A stretch of DNA of 64,000 bases, taken from NCBI GenBank assembly GCA_902595525.1, contig CACJQJ010000002.1:28640-92639 (forward strand), given 5' to 3'. Position 1 is the first letter of the stretch. Every line of letters begins with the position of its first letter. The translations under genes and the position numbers were made by a program. Below are positions 52,045-61,837 of the stretch, in pieces. The notes under the pieces are model-generated. The model saw only the letters and a program-made list of their open reading frames with translations, was not told the DNA's origin and did no database searches. Source of the DNA: an uncultured Alphaproteobacteria bacterium (lineage in GTDB: Bacteria; Pseudomonadota; Alphaproteobacteria; HIMB59).

Positions 52045-54846
52045 ATGGATAAACATTCACCACTTACTCACATTATTGTTCATAATGCCCATGAACATAA
52101 TTTAAAAAATATAAATTTAAATTTACCAAAAAATAAACTCGTTGTAATAACTGGTGTGAGTGGATCTGGCAAATCAACATTAGCCTTCGATACAATTTAT
52201 GCAGAAGGACAGAGAAAGTATATCGAATCACTTAGTGCTTATGCTCGTCAGTTTTTAGACATGATGGATAAACCCAAGGTTGATAAGATAGAAGGTTTAT
52301 CTCCTGCTATTTCAATCGATCAAAAAACAACTTCAAAAAACCCCAGATCAACAGTAGGAACAGTAACTGAAATTTATGATTATTTAAGAGTTTTATTCTC
52401 AAGAGTTGGTGTTCCCTACTCACCTGCAACTGGAAAACCAATCAAAGGCTTAACTAGCTCAGAAATGATAGATGAAGTTAATTTTAAATTTAATTCAAAA
52501 AAAATAATGATTATGTCTCCATTAATTAAAGGGAGAAAAGGAGAGTATAAAAAACTCTTTGAGGAATATTTTAAAAAAGGTTACGAGAGATTTTTGATTA
52601 ATAACAAACTTTATCAAAAAGAAGAACTACCTGAATTAAGCAAAAACTTTAAACATTCTATAAGTGTTGTAATTGATAGAATAATACCGTCAAAAGATAA
52701 TAGAGATAGATTAGCAAATAGTATTGAAATTAGTTTAAAAGAAAGTGAAGGAAGTGTAGAGGTATTTAATATTGATGATAATGAAATAATTACATTGTCT
52801 GATAAATTCATGTGTCCCGTAAGCGGATTTAGTATTGATGAGATAGAACCCAGATTATTTAGTTTTAATAATCCATATGGAGCTTGTAAAACATGTGACG
52901 GTCTTGGTGAGATAGATACATTTGATGAAGATGTATTGATACCAGATAAAAATTTATCATTTAATGATGGAGCAATAAATTTTTGGTCAGAAAGATCAAA
53001 ATCAAGAATATTTCCAAAGCTAAAAAAAATGTTTAATGCAAAAAGATTAGAAAATGTTATTTGGTCTAAAATACCTAAATCTTTTCAAAATGAGGTTCTT
53101 TTTGGTGGAAGACAATTTGATGGTTTAATAAATATTATGGACGATATCTATGATGGCTCTTCAAGTTGGTGGAGGCAATGGGAGCTTGAAAAATTTAGAA
53201 ACTCAAAAACTTGTCATGACTGTAATGGAAAAAGACTAAATGAAAAAGCACTATGTGTTAAAATTAATAATATAACCATTTCTGACTTTACTTCTTTAAG
53301 CATTTCTAATTCTTTGAAGTGGATTAATGAATTTGAAAATGAATTAAATGATCAGGAAAAACTAATAGCAGCTCCATTAAAAAAAGAAATCTTTTCTAGA
53401 TTAAATTTTTTAAATGAAGTTGGTTTGAATTACTTAAGTTTATCGAGAAAAAGTTCTACTCTATCTGGTGGAGAATCTCAAAGAATTCGATTAGCAAGTC
53501 AAATTGGGTCTGGTTTAACTGGAGTTACATATGTATTAGATGAACCTTCAATAGGACTTCATCAAAGAGACAATCAAAAACTAATAAATACTCTTAAGAA
53601 TTTAAGAGATTTAGGAAACACAATAATAGTCGTTGAGCATGATGAGGATATTATTAGAGAGGCAGATTATGTAGTTGATATCGGTAAGCATGCGGGTATC
53701 AATGGTGGATCTATTGTAGCTAACGGAGAATTTAACAAAATACTAAATAGTAAAGATAGTTTAACTAGCAGCTATATAAGAGGTTTAATTGGTAGGTATC
53801 CACCCACTCATAATAAAATTCCATCAAAACAATTTATTGAAATTAAAAAGGCAAATGGGAATAATTTAAAAGATGTGAGTGTAAAATTTCCTTTAAGTAA
53901 GTTTATAACTGTTACTGGTGTATCTGGAAGTGGAAAGTCAACATTAATTAATGAGACTTTGTATGGAGCTACTAATAACAGAATTTATGAAAAAATTATA
54001 AAAACACTCCCCTATGAGGACATTAAAGGTATAGAAAATATTGATAAAGTTATAAATATCGATCAATCACCGATTGGAAGAACACCTAGATCAAACCCAG
54101 CTACCTATGTTGGGCTTTTTACACCAATAAGAGAATGGTTTGCAAATTTACCAGAGGCTAAAGTTAAAGGTTTTAAACCTGGCAGATTTTCATTTAATGT
54201 TAAAGGAGGTAGATGTGAGAGTTGTGAGGGTGATGGATTAAAAAAAATTGAAATGCATTTTTTAGCTCCTGTATATGTTAAATGTGAAGTTTGTAACGGA
54301 AGAAGATATAATAAGGAAACGTTAAGTATTCAGTACAATAAAAAAAATATTAATGATATTTTATCAATGACAGTAGATGATGCTGAAGAATTTTTTATTA
54401 ATAATCCACAAGTATATTCAAAGCTTAAAACACTAAAAGATGTTGGTTTAGGGTATATTTCTATTGGTCAATCAGCAACAACTCTATCCGGTGGAGAAGC
54501 TCAAAGGATTAAACTCTCTAAAGAATTATCAAAACGTCAAACTGGCAAAACACTTTATATATTAGACGAACCTACAACTGGACTTCACTTTGATGATATA
54601 AAGAAACTTTTAGAGATACTTCATAAATTAGTGTCTTACGGAAATACTGTAATCGTAATAGAACACAACTTAGATGTTATTAACACGAGTGATTGGATTA
54701 TAGATCTAGGACCTGAAGGTGGAGAAAAAGGTGGGAATATTTTGTTTGAAGGTAAACCTAAGGATCTAATTAAGAATAAAAATAATCAAACAGGTATTTA
54801 TTTAAAAAAATATCAAGAGTCTCTTGCTTTAAGCACTGCTTCATAA
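52045..54846 (+). CDS. uvrA: excinuclease ABC subunit A
   Basis: DNA damage sensor of nucleotide excision repair, 933 aa from the ATG at 52045; an upstream TTG at 52030 would add 5 residues. Two ABC ATPase modules: Walker A GVSGSGKST near 37-45 and again near 627, each with its LSGGE signature. The second zinc module is intact (CESC...CEVC). The first reads CPVS...CKTC, so its second cysteine is serine, a form I believe common in alphaproteobacteria. The 3' end overlaps secF by 34 bases. Confidence 0.96.
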   Translation: MDKHSPLTHIIVHNAHEHNLKNINLNLPKNKLVVITGVSGSGKSTLAFDTIYAEGQRKYIESLSAYARQFLDMMDKPKVDKIEGLSPAISIDQKTTSKNPRSTVGTVTEIYDYLRVLFSRVGVPYSPATGKPIKGLTSSEMIDEVNFKFNSKKIMIMSPLIKGRKGEYKKLFEEYFKKGYERFLINNKLYQKEELPELSKNFKHSISVVIDRIIPSKDNRDRLANSIEISLKESEGSVEVFNIDDNEIITLSDKFMCPVSGFSIDEIEPRLFSFNNPYGACKTCDGLGEIDTFDEDVLIPDKNLSFNDGAINFWSERSKSRIFPKLKKMFNAKRLENVIWSKIPKSFQNEVLFGGRQFDGLINIMDDIYDGSSSWWRQWELEKFRNSKTCHDCNGKRLNEKALCVKINNITISDFTSLSISNSLKWINEFENELNDQEKLIAAPLKKEIFSRLNFLNEVGLNYLSLSRKSSTLSGGESQRIRLASQIGSGLTGVTYVLDEPSIGLHQRDNQKLINTLKNLRDLGNTIIVVEHDEDIIREADYVVDIGKHAGINGGSIVANGEFNKILNSKDSLTSSYIRGLIGRYPPTHNKIPSKQFIEIKKANGNNLKDVSVKFPLSKFITVTGVSGSGKSTLINETLYGATNNRIYEKIIKTLPYEDIKGIENIDKVINIDQSPIGRTPRSNPATYVGLFTPIREWFANLPEAKVKGFKPGRFSFNVKGGRCESCEGDGLKKIEMHFLAPVYVKCEVCNGRRYNKETLSIQYNKKNINDILSMTVDDAEEFFINNPQVYSKLKTLKDVGLGYISIGQSATTLSGGEAQRIKLSKELSKRQTGKTLYILDEPTTGLHFDDIKKLLEILHKLVSYGNTVIVIEHNLDVINTSDWIIDLGPEGGEKGGNILFEGKPKDLIKNKNNQTGIYLKKYQESLALSTAS

Positions 54847-55685
54847 TTCAAATCCCCCACTATTCCAAGCACAAGAAATAAAGAAGAAAAAGTTCCAATC
54901 AAAACCCCAAAAATAAAAACTATTGGCATTTCAGTTAAATTAACAGGTGCAAGAAAAACTAGACATAATAATGCCAAAATAGTTGTGAAACTTGTCAATA
55001 TAGTTCTTCGAAGGTTTAATTTAATTGAGTTGTTAACGTTAGTTTCAAAATTATCTTTATTTTCCTCGTTTGAAGTTAAACTTCTAAGCCGATCAAATAA
55101 AACTATAGTATCGTTTATGCTGTATCCCGCAATTAGTAGCAAAGCTGCGATCATTGTTAAATTAAATTCAATATTAAATAATGACATAAAACCGATAGCT
55201 ACAAAAACGTCATGTAATAATGCAAATATACCTGATGCTGCAAACTGCCAATCAAACCTTATCCAAACATAAACAGCTATTACCAACAAAGAAGATGCTA
55301 AAGCATAAATAGAATTTTTTATGAGTTCTTCACTAAAAGTTGGTTCTATATACTCAGAGAGTAAAATTTCAATATCCGGGTTTTGATCAATTATATTTTT
55401 TATTTCTTCAATAAAAACAGGATTATTATCACCTGACTCTATTCTGATACTGAAAACATCACTGCCAACCTCTCTTTTAATTAAAACTTCTCTATCAGAG
55501 TCTATAAAATCAAAGTATTCATTAAGCTGATTAGTTGTTAAGTTTGATTTTACCTCAAAGTTCAATCCACCTTTGAAATCAATTCCCAAATTTAATCCTT
55601 TAAAAAAAATAATTGTAATTGTTAAAATTATAAGAGTAAGGGAGACCAAATAAGATTTATTTTTAAAAGAGTAAAAATTAATCAT
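54813..55685 (-). CDS. secF: protein-export membrane protein SecF
   Basis: Proton-driven partner of SecYEG that completes preprotein release on the periplasmic side. The 290-aa protein has six membrane segments, the GIDFKGG motif at 34-40 and the conserved GYSINDTIVLFDR block near 187-199 in the fourth segment. The start overlaps the secD stop as ATGA. The 3' end overlaps uvrA by 34 bases, the longest convergent overlap here. Confidence 0.95.
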   Translation of the reverse strand: MINFYSFKNKSYLVSLTLIILTITIIFFKGLNLGIDFKGGLNFEVKSNLTTNQLNEYFDFIDSDREVLIKREVGSDVFSIRIESGDNNPVFIEEIKNIIDQNPDIEILLSEYIEPTFSEELIKNSIYALASSLLVIAVYVWIRFDWQFAASGIFALLHDVFVAIGFMSLFNIEFNLTMIAALLLIAGYSINDTIVLFDRLRSLTSNEENKDNFETNVNNSIKLNLRRTILTSFTTILALLCLVFLAPVNLTEMPIVFIFGVLIGTFSSLFLVLGIVGDLNYEAVLKARDS

Positions 55686-57139
55686 CTTTCAAGTCCAAGG
55701 TATTTTATTGAAGTTATATTAATAAATAATTTTAGTATTATGTAAGTAACTATTAGAGAGGATATAATACCAATAATTAATGAAATTGAAAAACCTCTAA
55801 TAGGCCCAAAACCAAAAGCAAATAAAAAAACAGCAGCAAATAATGTTGTTAAATTAGAGTCAAGAATAGTTACATAAGCAGAATTGAAACCATGGTTTTT
55901 AGGATCTTCAATATTATGCTTAAAATTTTCTCGAATTCTTTCAAATATTAAAACATTTGCATCTACACACATTCCTATTGTTAATACTATTCCAATAACA
56001 CCAGGTAGTGTTAATGTTGTATTTAATAAGGACATCATTGCAAAAAGTAGAGAAAGACAGCTAATAATTGTGATAACTGTAAAAAATCCTGAAATTTTAT
56101 AATAAATAATCATAAAAAGAGTAATAGCTATAAGAGCTATTATTGATGCTATAACTCCTTTCTCTACGCCTTCTTGTCCGAGAGTTGGGCCTATTTGTTT
56201 TTCTTGAATTATTTTTATTTGAGTTGGTAAAGATCCAGACTTTAAAATGATTGCAAGATTATTAGCAGTTTCATTTGTAAAACCTCCAGATATTTGACCA
56301 CTGCCGCCAGTAATTGACTCTCTTATAACTGGAGCAGTGATTAAAGAACCATCAAGAACTATTGCAAATCTAGAACCAACATTTTCGGAAGTCATTTTCG
56401 CAAAAAGATCTGAACCCTCTTTATTAAAAGAAAAAGCAACGACTGGTTCATTTTGATTATATTGAAGTGATGCATCTTGAATAAAGTCACCAGTAATATT
56501 TGGAATTTCTTGAACTCTAACTTGTTCACCAGTTTCTTCATTTATAAAAGTCTTAGAACCAACTATATTATTTTTTTCAAGGTGCAATGTTAATTTAGCT
56601 GTTTTGGAGATTACTTCTTTGACGTTATTATCCAAATCACCAGGTATTTCTAATAAAATTTTATTTAATCCTACTTTTTGTATAGATAATTCTTTATTAC
56701 CAAGAAAATCAACTCTTGACCTTACAATTTCAACTGCATTTAAAGTCATATCTGACAATGATTTATTAAAACTTTGTTTAGAAAAAATATAACTATTTTC
56801 CTTATCTGATTTTTTATTAATTTCTAAACCTAAATTTTGTATAACAATATTTGTAAGAGCATCTAAATTTTGGTTTTTAGATATTACAATTTCACCGTTA
56901 TCTATATCGGATGAAATAGAATAAGTATTTTCAATATATTGAGATGTTTTAACTAAAAGATTGTTAAGATATTCTTCATCATTCAATTCCAGTAAATATG
57001 AAAAACCTCCCTGAATATCTAATCCAAAATTTATTTTGCTATTTGATGTTTGACTTTCAAAATTAGGTTTAATTAATATATAGCTCCCTATTAACAGTAA
57101 TAAAGATACCCATAATCTCCACTGTTTAAAAATAATCAT
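55682..57139 (-). CDS. secD: protein translocase subunit SecD
   Basis: Larger partner of SecF, 485 aa with six membrane segments and a large periplasmic domain. GLDIQGG is at 39-45, PGVIGIVLTIGMCVDANVLIFERIRE lies near 380-405 and a periplasmic P1-head domain lies between. Somewhat shorter than E. coli SecD (615 aa), a common alphaproteobacterial and streamlined form. It follows yajC by 22 bases. Confidence 0.95.
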   Translation of the reverse strand: MIIFKQWRLWVSLLLLIGSYILIKPNFESQTSNSKINFGLDIQGGFSYLLELNDEEYLNNLLVKTSQYIENTYSISSDIDNGEIVISKNQNLDALTNIVIQNLGLEINKKSDKENSYIFSKQSFNKSLSDMTLNAVEIVRSRVDFLGNKELSIQKVGLNKILLEIPGDLDNNVKEVISKTAKLTLHLEKNNIVGSKTFINEETGEQVRVQEIPNITGDFIQDASLQYNQNEPVVAFSFNKEGSDLFAKMTSENVGSRFAIVLDGSLITAPVIRESITGGSGQISGGFTNETANNLAIILKSGSLPTQIKIIQEKQIGPTLGQEGVEKGVIASIIALIAITLFMIIYYKISGFFTVITIISCLSLLFAMMSLLNTTLTLPGVIGIVLTIGMCVDANVLIFERIRENFKHNIEDPKNHGFNSAYVTILDSNLTTLFAAVFLFAFGFGPIRGFSISLIIGIISSLIVTYIILKLFINITSIKYLGLER

Positions 57140-57161
57140 TATGTTAATTTAGTTTATTAAG

Positions 57162-57425
57162 CTATTTAGCTGCAATATCAGCTATCATACCCTTAGCTAC
57201 TTTGACTTGAACATTATCTGCAATTTCAACAGAAAGAGTACCATCATCATTTACATAATGGATGTTGCCTATAATTCCGCCTTGGGTCACGACTCGATCA
57301 CCTTTTTTTAAATTTGCGATCATATTTTTGTGATCTTTTAATTTCTTTTGTTGGGGCCTAATTAGTAAAAAGTAGAAAACGACAAAAATTAATATAAGTG
57401 GTAGAATTCCTGCAAGTTGTTCCAT
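57162..57425 (-). CDS. yajC: Sec translocon accessory subunit YajC
   Basis: An 87-aa single-pass inner-membrane protein. The hydrophobic segment (about 6-23) is followed by the invariant LLIRPQQKKLKDH motif and the GDRVVTQGGIIG strand near 44-55. Co-purifies with SecDF in bacteria. First gene of the yajC-secD-secF unit, divergent from the DUF815 gene. Confidence 0.96.
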   Translation of the reverse strand: MEQLAGILPLILIFVVFYFLLIRPQQKKLKDHKNMIANLKKGDRVVTQGGIIGNIHYVNDDGTLSVEIADNVQVKVAKGMIADIAAK

Positions 57426-57494
57426 GATTTAAATCCTTTAAATTAATAAAATAAGCACTAAAATCTCACAATCATCAATGAAGTCAACATAAAA

Positions 57495-58253
57495 TTGAAA
57501 AATAAATATTTACTCTGCTGGAATAGATCAAAAAATTCTTTAGATAAAATACCATTCAATAAAGTCCTTGATTTAAAGCTTTTGTACGGTGTTGATCAAC
57601 AAATAAAAAAAATAGAGGAAAATACAAAAAACTTTTTAGAAGGTCTAGCTTTTAATCATGGTCTTTTATGGGGTGTGCGAGGAAGTGGCAAAAGCAGTAT
57701 TATAAGAGGTATATTAAAAAATTATGCATATAAATATGATAAATTTGAAACATTAGAAATTAATAGTGAAGATTTATCAGATTTACCAAATATTTTTTTA
57801 AATTATAAATTCGATAAAAAAATCATAATATTTATTGACGATCTATCATTTGAACAAAATGATAGAAGATATATTCAATTTAAATCGTTTCTTGAAGGGT
57901 CTTTTTACAACTCAAACTACGAATTTTTAATATACGTCACAAGTAACAGAAGGCATTTAATGAAGAGAGATATGTTAGATAATGAGAGATCATCTGCAAT
58001 ATCTCAAGATGAAGGGATTGAAGAAAAATTATCTTTATCTGATCGATTTGGATTATGGGTTAGTTTTCATAACTTAAGTAAGAAAGACTTCATCTTAATA
58101 ATTAAAAATTATTGCAAATTTTATAAAGTAGAATTTGATAATGAGATTGAAAATAGTGCACTCAAATGGATCTTTTCAAGAGGAAATAGAACAGGTAGGT
58201 CTGCTTACCAATTTTTTAAATATTATTGTTCTAATAATAATATAATTATTTAG
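57495..58253 (+). CDS. DUF815-family AAA+ ATPase
   Basis: A 252-aa P-loop ATPase. Walker A GVRGSGKSS at 60-68, Walker B IIIFIDDLSF near 112-121, and a sensor-like YVTSNRRHLM near 150-159 match the DUF815 family, which is widespread in proteobacteria next to yajC/secDF and serS. Function unknown. The start is TTG at 57495; no ATG keeps the N-terminal segment. It overlaps the serS 3' end by 8 bases. Confidence 0.85.
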   Translation: MKNKYLLCWNRSKNSLDKIPFNKVLDLKLLYGVDQQIKKIEENTKNFLEGLAFNHGLLWGVRGSGKSSIIRGILKNYAYKYDKFETLEINSEDLSDLPNIFLNYKFDKKIIIFIDDLSFEQNDRRYIQFKSFLEGSFYNSNYEFLIYVTSNRRHLMKRDMLDNERSSAISQDEGIEEKLSLSDRFGLWVSFHNLSKKDFILIIKNYCKFYKVEFDNEIENSALKWIFSRGNRTGRSAYQFFKYYCSNNNIII

Positions 58254-59505
58254 AGATTTTATCTAAGTTCCCCATATACGGTTTCAGGACCTGTGGAATA
58301 CTAATACTACCATCCTGATTTTGATAGTTTTCCAAAATTGCTATTAATGTCCTCCCAACTGCTAGACCTGATCCATTTAAAGTGTGAACAAATTTATTTT
58401 GATCTGAGTCTTTATAACGAGCATTCATTCTCCTAGCTTGAAAAGAATTACAATTACTACAAGATGATATTTCTCTATATTTTCCCTCACCAGGTAACCA
58501 CACTTCAATATCATAAGTTTTTTCTGCAGAAAAACCCATATCACCAGAAGATAATAAAATAACTTGGTAAGGAATTTTTAAATCATCTAGTATTGAAGTT
58601 GCACAACTTAACATTCTTTCCAACTCTTTTTCCGACTCATCCTCTTTAGTTATGCTAACTAATTCGACCTTAGAAAATTGATGCTGTCTTATCATTCCCC
58701 TTGTATCTCTTCCAGCTGCCCCAGCTTCAGATCTATAACATGGTGTCCAAGCTGTGTACCTCAGAGGCAGATTCTTATCAGATATGATTGTATCTAATAC
58801 TAAATTAGTCAAAGGAACCTCTGCTGTTGGTATTAACCAATGTTTTGTGTTAGTTTTGAATAAATCTTCTGAAAATTTTGGTAATTGTCCAGTTCCATAA
58901 GCTGCAGCGTCTCTTACTAAATTAGGAGGATTAATTTCTGTATAATCAAATTCATTTGTGTGTTTATCCAACATGAAATTAGCTATAGCTCTCTCTAATT
59001 GGGCTATTTTTTTCTTTAAATACACAAACCTAGTACCTGAGACTTTCCCAGCTTGCTCAAAATCAATCATTTCCAAGTTTTCTCCAAGTTCATAATGAGA
59101 CTTTGGTGTAAAACTAAATGAGGGAATTTTTCCCACTTGTTTAATCAATTTGTTTGAATTTTCGTCTTTTCCAACAGGTACATCATTATGTGGGAGGTTT
59201 GGCAAACTAGATAAATTGTTTTTTAATTGCTCATCAATTATTGAAATATCATTTTCTAGTTCATCAATCTTATTTTTAATTAATTGTACTTTTTTTTGTA
59301 ATTCGGCTTTATCACCGTCGTTAAGATTTGCAAAAGAAGATGATAAATTCTTTCTTTCTGCTCGTAGTTCTTGAGATTTAGTTAACATATCTCTTTTGTT
59401 TTTATCAAGTAAGATAATTTCATTAGACTTTGGTTCAATAAATCTCTTATTTAATAATTCATCAAATAAATCTGGATTATCTCTTATAAAATTAATATCG
59501 TGCAT
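58246..59505 (-). CDS. serS: seryl-tRNA synthetase
   Basis: Charges tRNA-Ser, class II enzyme, 419 aa. An N-terminal antiparallel coiled coil (about 35-100) grips the long variable arm of tRNA-Ser. The catalytic domain has the TAEVPL block, motif 2 YRSEAGAAGRDTRG near 259-272 and motif 3 GSGLAVGRTLIAILEN near 380-395. First seryl gene after the tat operon, 21 bases downstream of tatC. Confidence 0.97.
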   Translation of the reverse strand: MHDINFIRDNPDLFDELLNKRFIEPKSNEIILLDKNKRDMLTKSQELRAERKNLSSSFANLNDGDKAELQKKVQLIKNKIDELENDISIIDEQLKNNLSSLPNLPHNDVPVGKDENSNKLIKQVGKIPSFSFTPKSHYELGENLEMIDFEQAGKVSGTRFVYLKKKIAQLERAIANFMLDKHTNEFDYTEINPPNLVRDAAAYGTGQLPKFSEDLFKTNTKHWLIPTAEVPLTNLVLDTIISDKNLPLRYTAWTPCYRSEAGAAGRDTRGMIRQHQFSKVELVSITKEDESEKELERMLSCATSILDDLKIPYQVILLSSGDMGFSAEKTYDIEVWLPGEGKYREISSCSNCNSFQARRMNARYKDSDQNKFVHTLNGSGLAVGRTLIAILENYQNQDGSISIPQVLKPYMGNLDKISK

Positions 59506-59526
59506 AACTATCTTTTATTAGTATTT

Positions 59527-60288
59527 TCATTCTTTTTTATTGTGACGTTTAGCCATAAATTTAGAAACAAGAATAGATATTTCATACAAAATTATTACGG
59601 GTAACGCTAGAGAAATTTGTGAGAATGGATCAGGTGGTGTTACAATTGCAGCAAATACAAATGATAAAACAATTGCATATTTTCTAAATGAGACTAATTG
59701 AGCGATAGTAAGGATGCCAAATTTCACAAGTAATAGTAAAATAACAGGTAATTGAAAAGCTAACCCAAAAGCAAAAATAAATGTCATCATCAAGGACAAA
59801 TATTCGTTCATTTTAGCTTGAAGTGTAATATTGATACCGTCTGCTTGTGAAGTTTGGAAACTTAAAAAAAACTTCCATGCTACCGGTGATATAACATAGT
59901 AAACAACAGCAGCGCCTAGGACAAATAAAAAAGGGATAGCTACTAAAGTTGGTAATGAAATTTGTTTTTCTTTTTTAAGTAATCCTGGTGAAACAAAAGA
60001 CCAAATCTGTATTGATAAAAATGGGAAAGAAATAAAAGCTGCTGTAAAAAAAGCTACTTTAACATTTGTTAAAAAAGCCTCTTGTAAGGCTGTATAAATC
60101 AATCCATTACCCTCTCCCAAAATTGATGTGAGAGGTTTAGCTAGAAATTCAAATATTGATTGAGAGAAATAAAAAGAAATTATAAATGAAACAATAAAGA
60201 AAATTATGACATATAAAAGTTTTTGTCTTAGTTCTTTTATATGATCGAAGAAATTCATAGAGCTATCAGCTTCGGTCATTATTTTCAT
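59527..60288 (-). CDS. tatC: Sec-independent translocase subunit TatC
   Basis: Twin-arginine signal receptor in the inner membrane, 253 aa with six segments. The N-terminal FFDHIKELRQKLL signal-recognition loop and the LIYTALQEAFLTNVK block near 80-95 are conserved, as is PPDPFSQ near 215. ATGs at 60288 and 60279 are both plausible; the first overlaps tatB by 23 bases. The window contains no obvious twin-arginine substrate. Confidence 0.96.
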   Translation of the reverse strand: MKIMTEADSSMNFFDHIKELRQKLLYVIIFFIVSFIISFYFSQSIFEFLAKPLTSILGEGNGLIYTALQEAFLTNVKVAFFTAAFISFPFLSIQIWSFVSPGLLKKEKQISLPTLVAIPFLFVLGAAVVYYVISPVAWKFFLSFQTSQADGINITLQAKMNEYLSLMMTFIFAFGLAFQLPVILLLLVKFGILTIAQLVSFRKYAIVLSFVFAAIVTPPDPFSQISLALPVIILYEISILVSKFMAKRHNKKE

Positions 60289-60568
60289 CTCTCATAATTT
60301 GATCATTACTTTTTTCGATAAATTCGTCTAATTCTTTTCCCTCTTTTACTATTGACTCTTTAGTGTCTAAAATTTCCTTTTTGATATCTTTTACCTCCTC
60401 TATATGTGATATTTCATTTACAGTTGATTTAAATTCTCTGGAGAGTTTTCCCAAACCTGAAGTTATACTTTTTAAGAATTTAATAACAGTTGGTATTTCT
60501 TTAGGGCCTACAACTATTACTGTAATAATTAGGATGATGGATATCTCCATCCAACCTAAAGAAAACAT
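60266..60568 (-). CDS. tatB: Sec-independent translocase subunit TatB
   Basis: A 100-aa single-pass protein with a short N-terminal helix (about 6-21), the GPKEIP hinge and a long charged amphipathic helix, the standard TatB layout. The first residues SLGWMEI with an acidic E8 favour TatB over TatA. It overlaps the tatA stop by one base (TAATG). Confidence 0.93.
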   Translation of the reverse strand: MFSLGWMEISIILIITVIVVGPKEIPTVIKFLKSITSGLGKLSREFKSTVNEISHIEEVKDIKKEILDTKESIVKEGKELDEFIEKSNDQIMRDENNDRS

Positions 60569-60762
60569 TACTGGTCCTTATTTTGATTGTCTTGATCGTC
60601 TTTATCTGGATTAGTTGGTTTATCATCCTCGGCCATATTGCTCTTAAATGACTTAATACCTTTTGCCATATCTGCCATTAAAGAGGGTATTTTTCCTTTA
60701 CCAAACAATAAAAGAACAATAATTAAAACAATTATCCAATGCCATATGCTAAAAGCACCCAT
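60568..60762 (-). CDS. tatA: Sec-independent translocase subunit TatA
   Basis: A 64-aa pore-forming subunit: short N-terminal membrane helix, LLFGKGKIP hinge, [10 protein letters not shown] amphipathic helix, then an acidic Asp/Asn-rich tail. First gene of tatABC, 28 bases after the orphan ABC ATPase. In most alphaproteobacteria scpB, not an ATPase, directly precedes it. Confidence 0.95.
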   Translation of the reverse strand: MGAFSIWHWIIVLIIVLLLFGKGKIPSLMADMAKGIKSFKSNMAEDDKPTNPDKDDQDNQNKDQ

Positions 60763-60790
60763 AATTAAATTTTACTATATTATTGATATC

Positions 60791-61837
60791 TTATCTAGGG
60801 AAAATGAATACGTGGTTTAGATCTAAAGAAAAAGAAACTGAACTTGCAGGAGCAGGCAAAAATTCACCAATCAATTTGCTATGAATATGATGTTTATTAT
60901 TATTTCTATCTTTAACAGTCATATGAATTATAGCACTATTTCCTAAAAATTTTGAGTCAACTACAACTCCAGAGTTAGTACTTGTCAAGGGAGATTTTTC
61001 AACATTCAATTTAATAGCCTCAGGTCTAACTACTACATTAACTTGTTGGTTATCTTTAAAGTTTTTAGTATCTAGTAAGCCTAAAGGAGTATCGCATTTA
61101 TTATTTAAAACTTTTGTCTGAAAAATATTAACCTCTCCAAACAAAGAGGCAACATAAACATTAGAGGGATTAAAGTAGATTTCACGAGGTTTTCCTATCT
61201 GAACTATTCTTCCATTTTCCATTACAACAATAACATTGCTGAGAAACATAGCCTCTTCGGCATTGTGTGTAACAACAATAGCAGAGGAGTCCAAGCTATT
61301 GATTAAGTGCAGTGTATCATCAATAATTTCCCGTTTTAAATTTGTATCCAAATCTGAAAAGGGTTCGTCTAAAAGTAATAGTCTCGGTTGAACTGCTATT
61401 GACCTTGCTAAGGCTACTCTTTGCTGTTCTCCTCCACTAAGAGCATGAGGATATTTATCCAGAAAATTTTCAACTTTCGCTAATTGTATTACTTGTTCAA
61501 TTAATTGTTTTTTGTTTACTTTAGTGCTCGCTGCAAAACTAATATTTTCTTTTACGCTCATATGAGGAAATAATGCAAAGTCTTGAAAAACGTAAGAGAT
61601 TGATCTTTGCTCTGGGGGAGTATTAAATTTTTCATTTGCAACTAATTTACCCTCAAAAGATATTTGCCCCTTTTGAATTTCTTCCAAACCAGCTATTAAT
61701 CGAATTAAAGTAGTTTTTCCACAGCCAGAGGGACCCAAAATGGAAACAATCGAATTATGCTCTATTGAAAAACTAAGTTTATTTATAGCATTTATCTCAC
61801 CGAAAGAATGGTGAAGATCTCTCACATCAAGTATCAT
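60791..61837 (-). CDS. orphan ABC ATPase, FbpC/PotA-like with TOBE domain
   Basis: A 348-aa importer-type ATPase. Walker A GPSGCGKTT at 35-43, signature ALSGGEQQRVALARS near 135-149, Walker B LLLLDEPFSDLD near 155-166, H-loop VTHNA, and a C-terminal regulatory region with a TOBE-like fold. Most like the FbpC (iron III) group, but no permease or binding protein is nearby, so the substrate is open. Its ATG overlaps the scpB stop by 11 bases, so it is translated with the scpAB genes. Confidence 0.85.
   Translation of the reverse strand: MILDVRDLHHSFGEINAINKLSFSIEHNSIVSILGPSGCGKTTLIRLIAGLEEIQKGQISFEGKLVANEKFNTPPEQRSISYVFQDFALFPHMSVKENISFAASTKVNKKQLIEQVIQLAKVENFLDKYPHALSGGEQQRVALARSIAVQPRLLLLDEPFSDLDTNLKREIIDDTLHLINSLDSSAIVVTHNAEEAMFLSNVIVVMENGRIVQIGKPREIYFNPSNVYVASLFGEVNIFQTKVLNNKCDTPLGLLDTKNFKDNQQVNVVVRPEAIKLNVEKSPLTSTNSGVVVDSKFLGNSAIIHMTVKDRNNNKHHIHSKLIGEFLPAPASSVSFSLDLNHVFIFPR

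Noticed and set aside
52810..52900. Loss of a zinc cysteine in UvrA (CPVS instead of CPxC) as a sign of decay
   Set aside because: As I recall it is a common alphaproteobacterial form; the rest of the protein is intact, so it is noted in the feature only.
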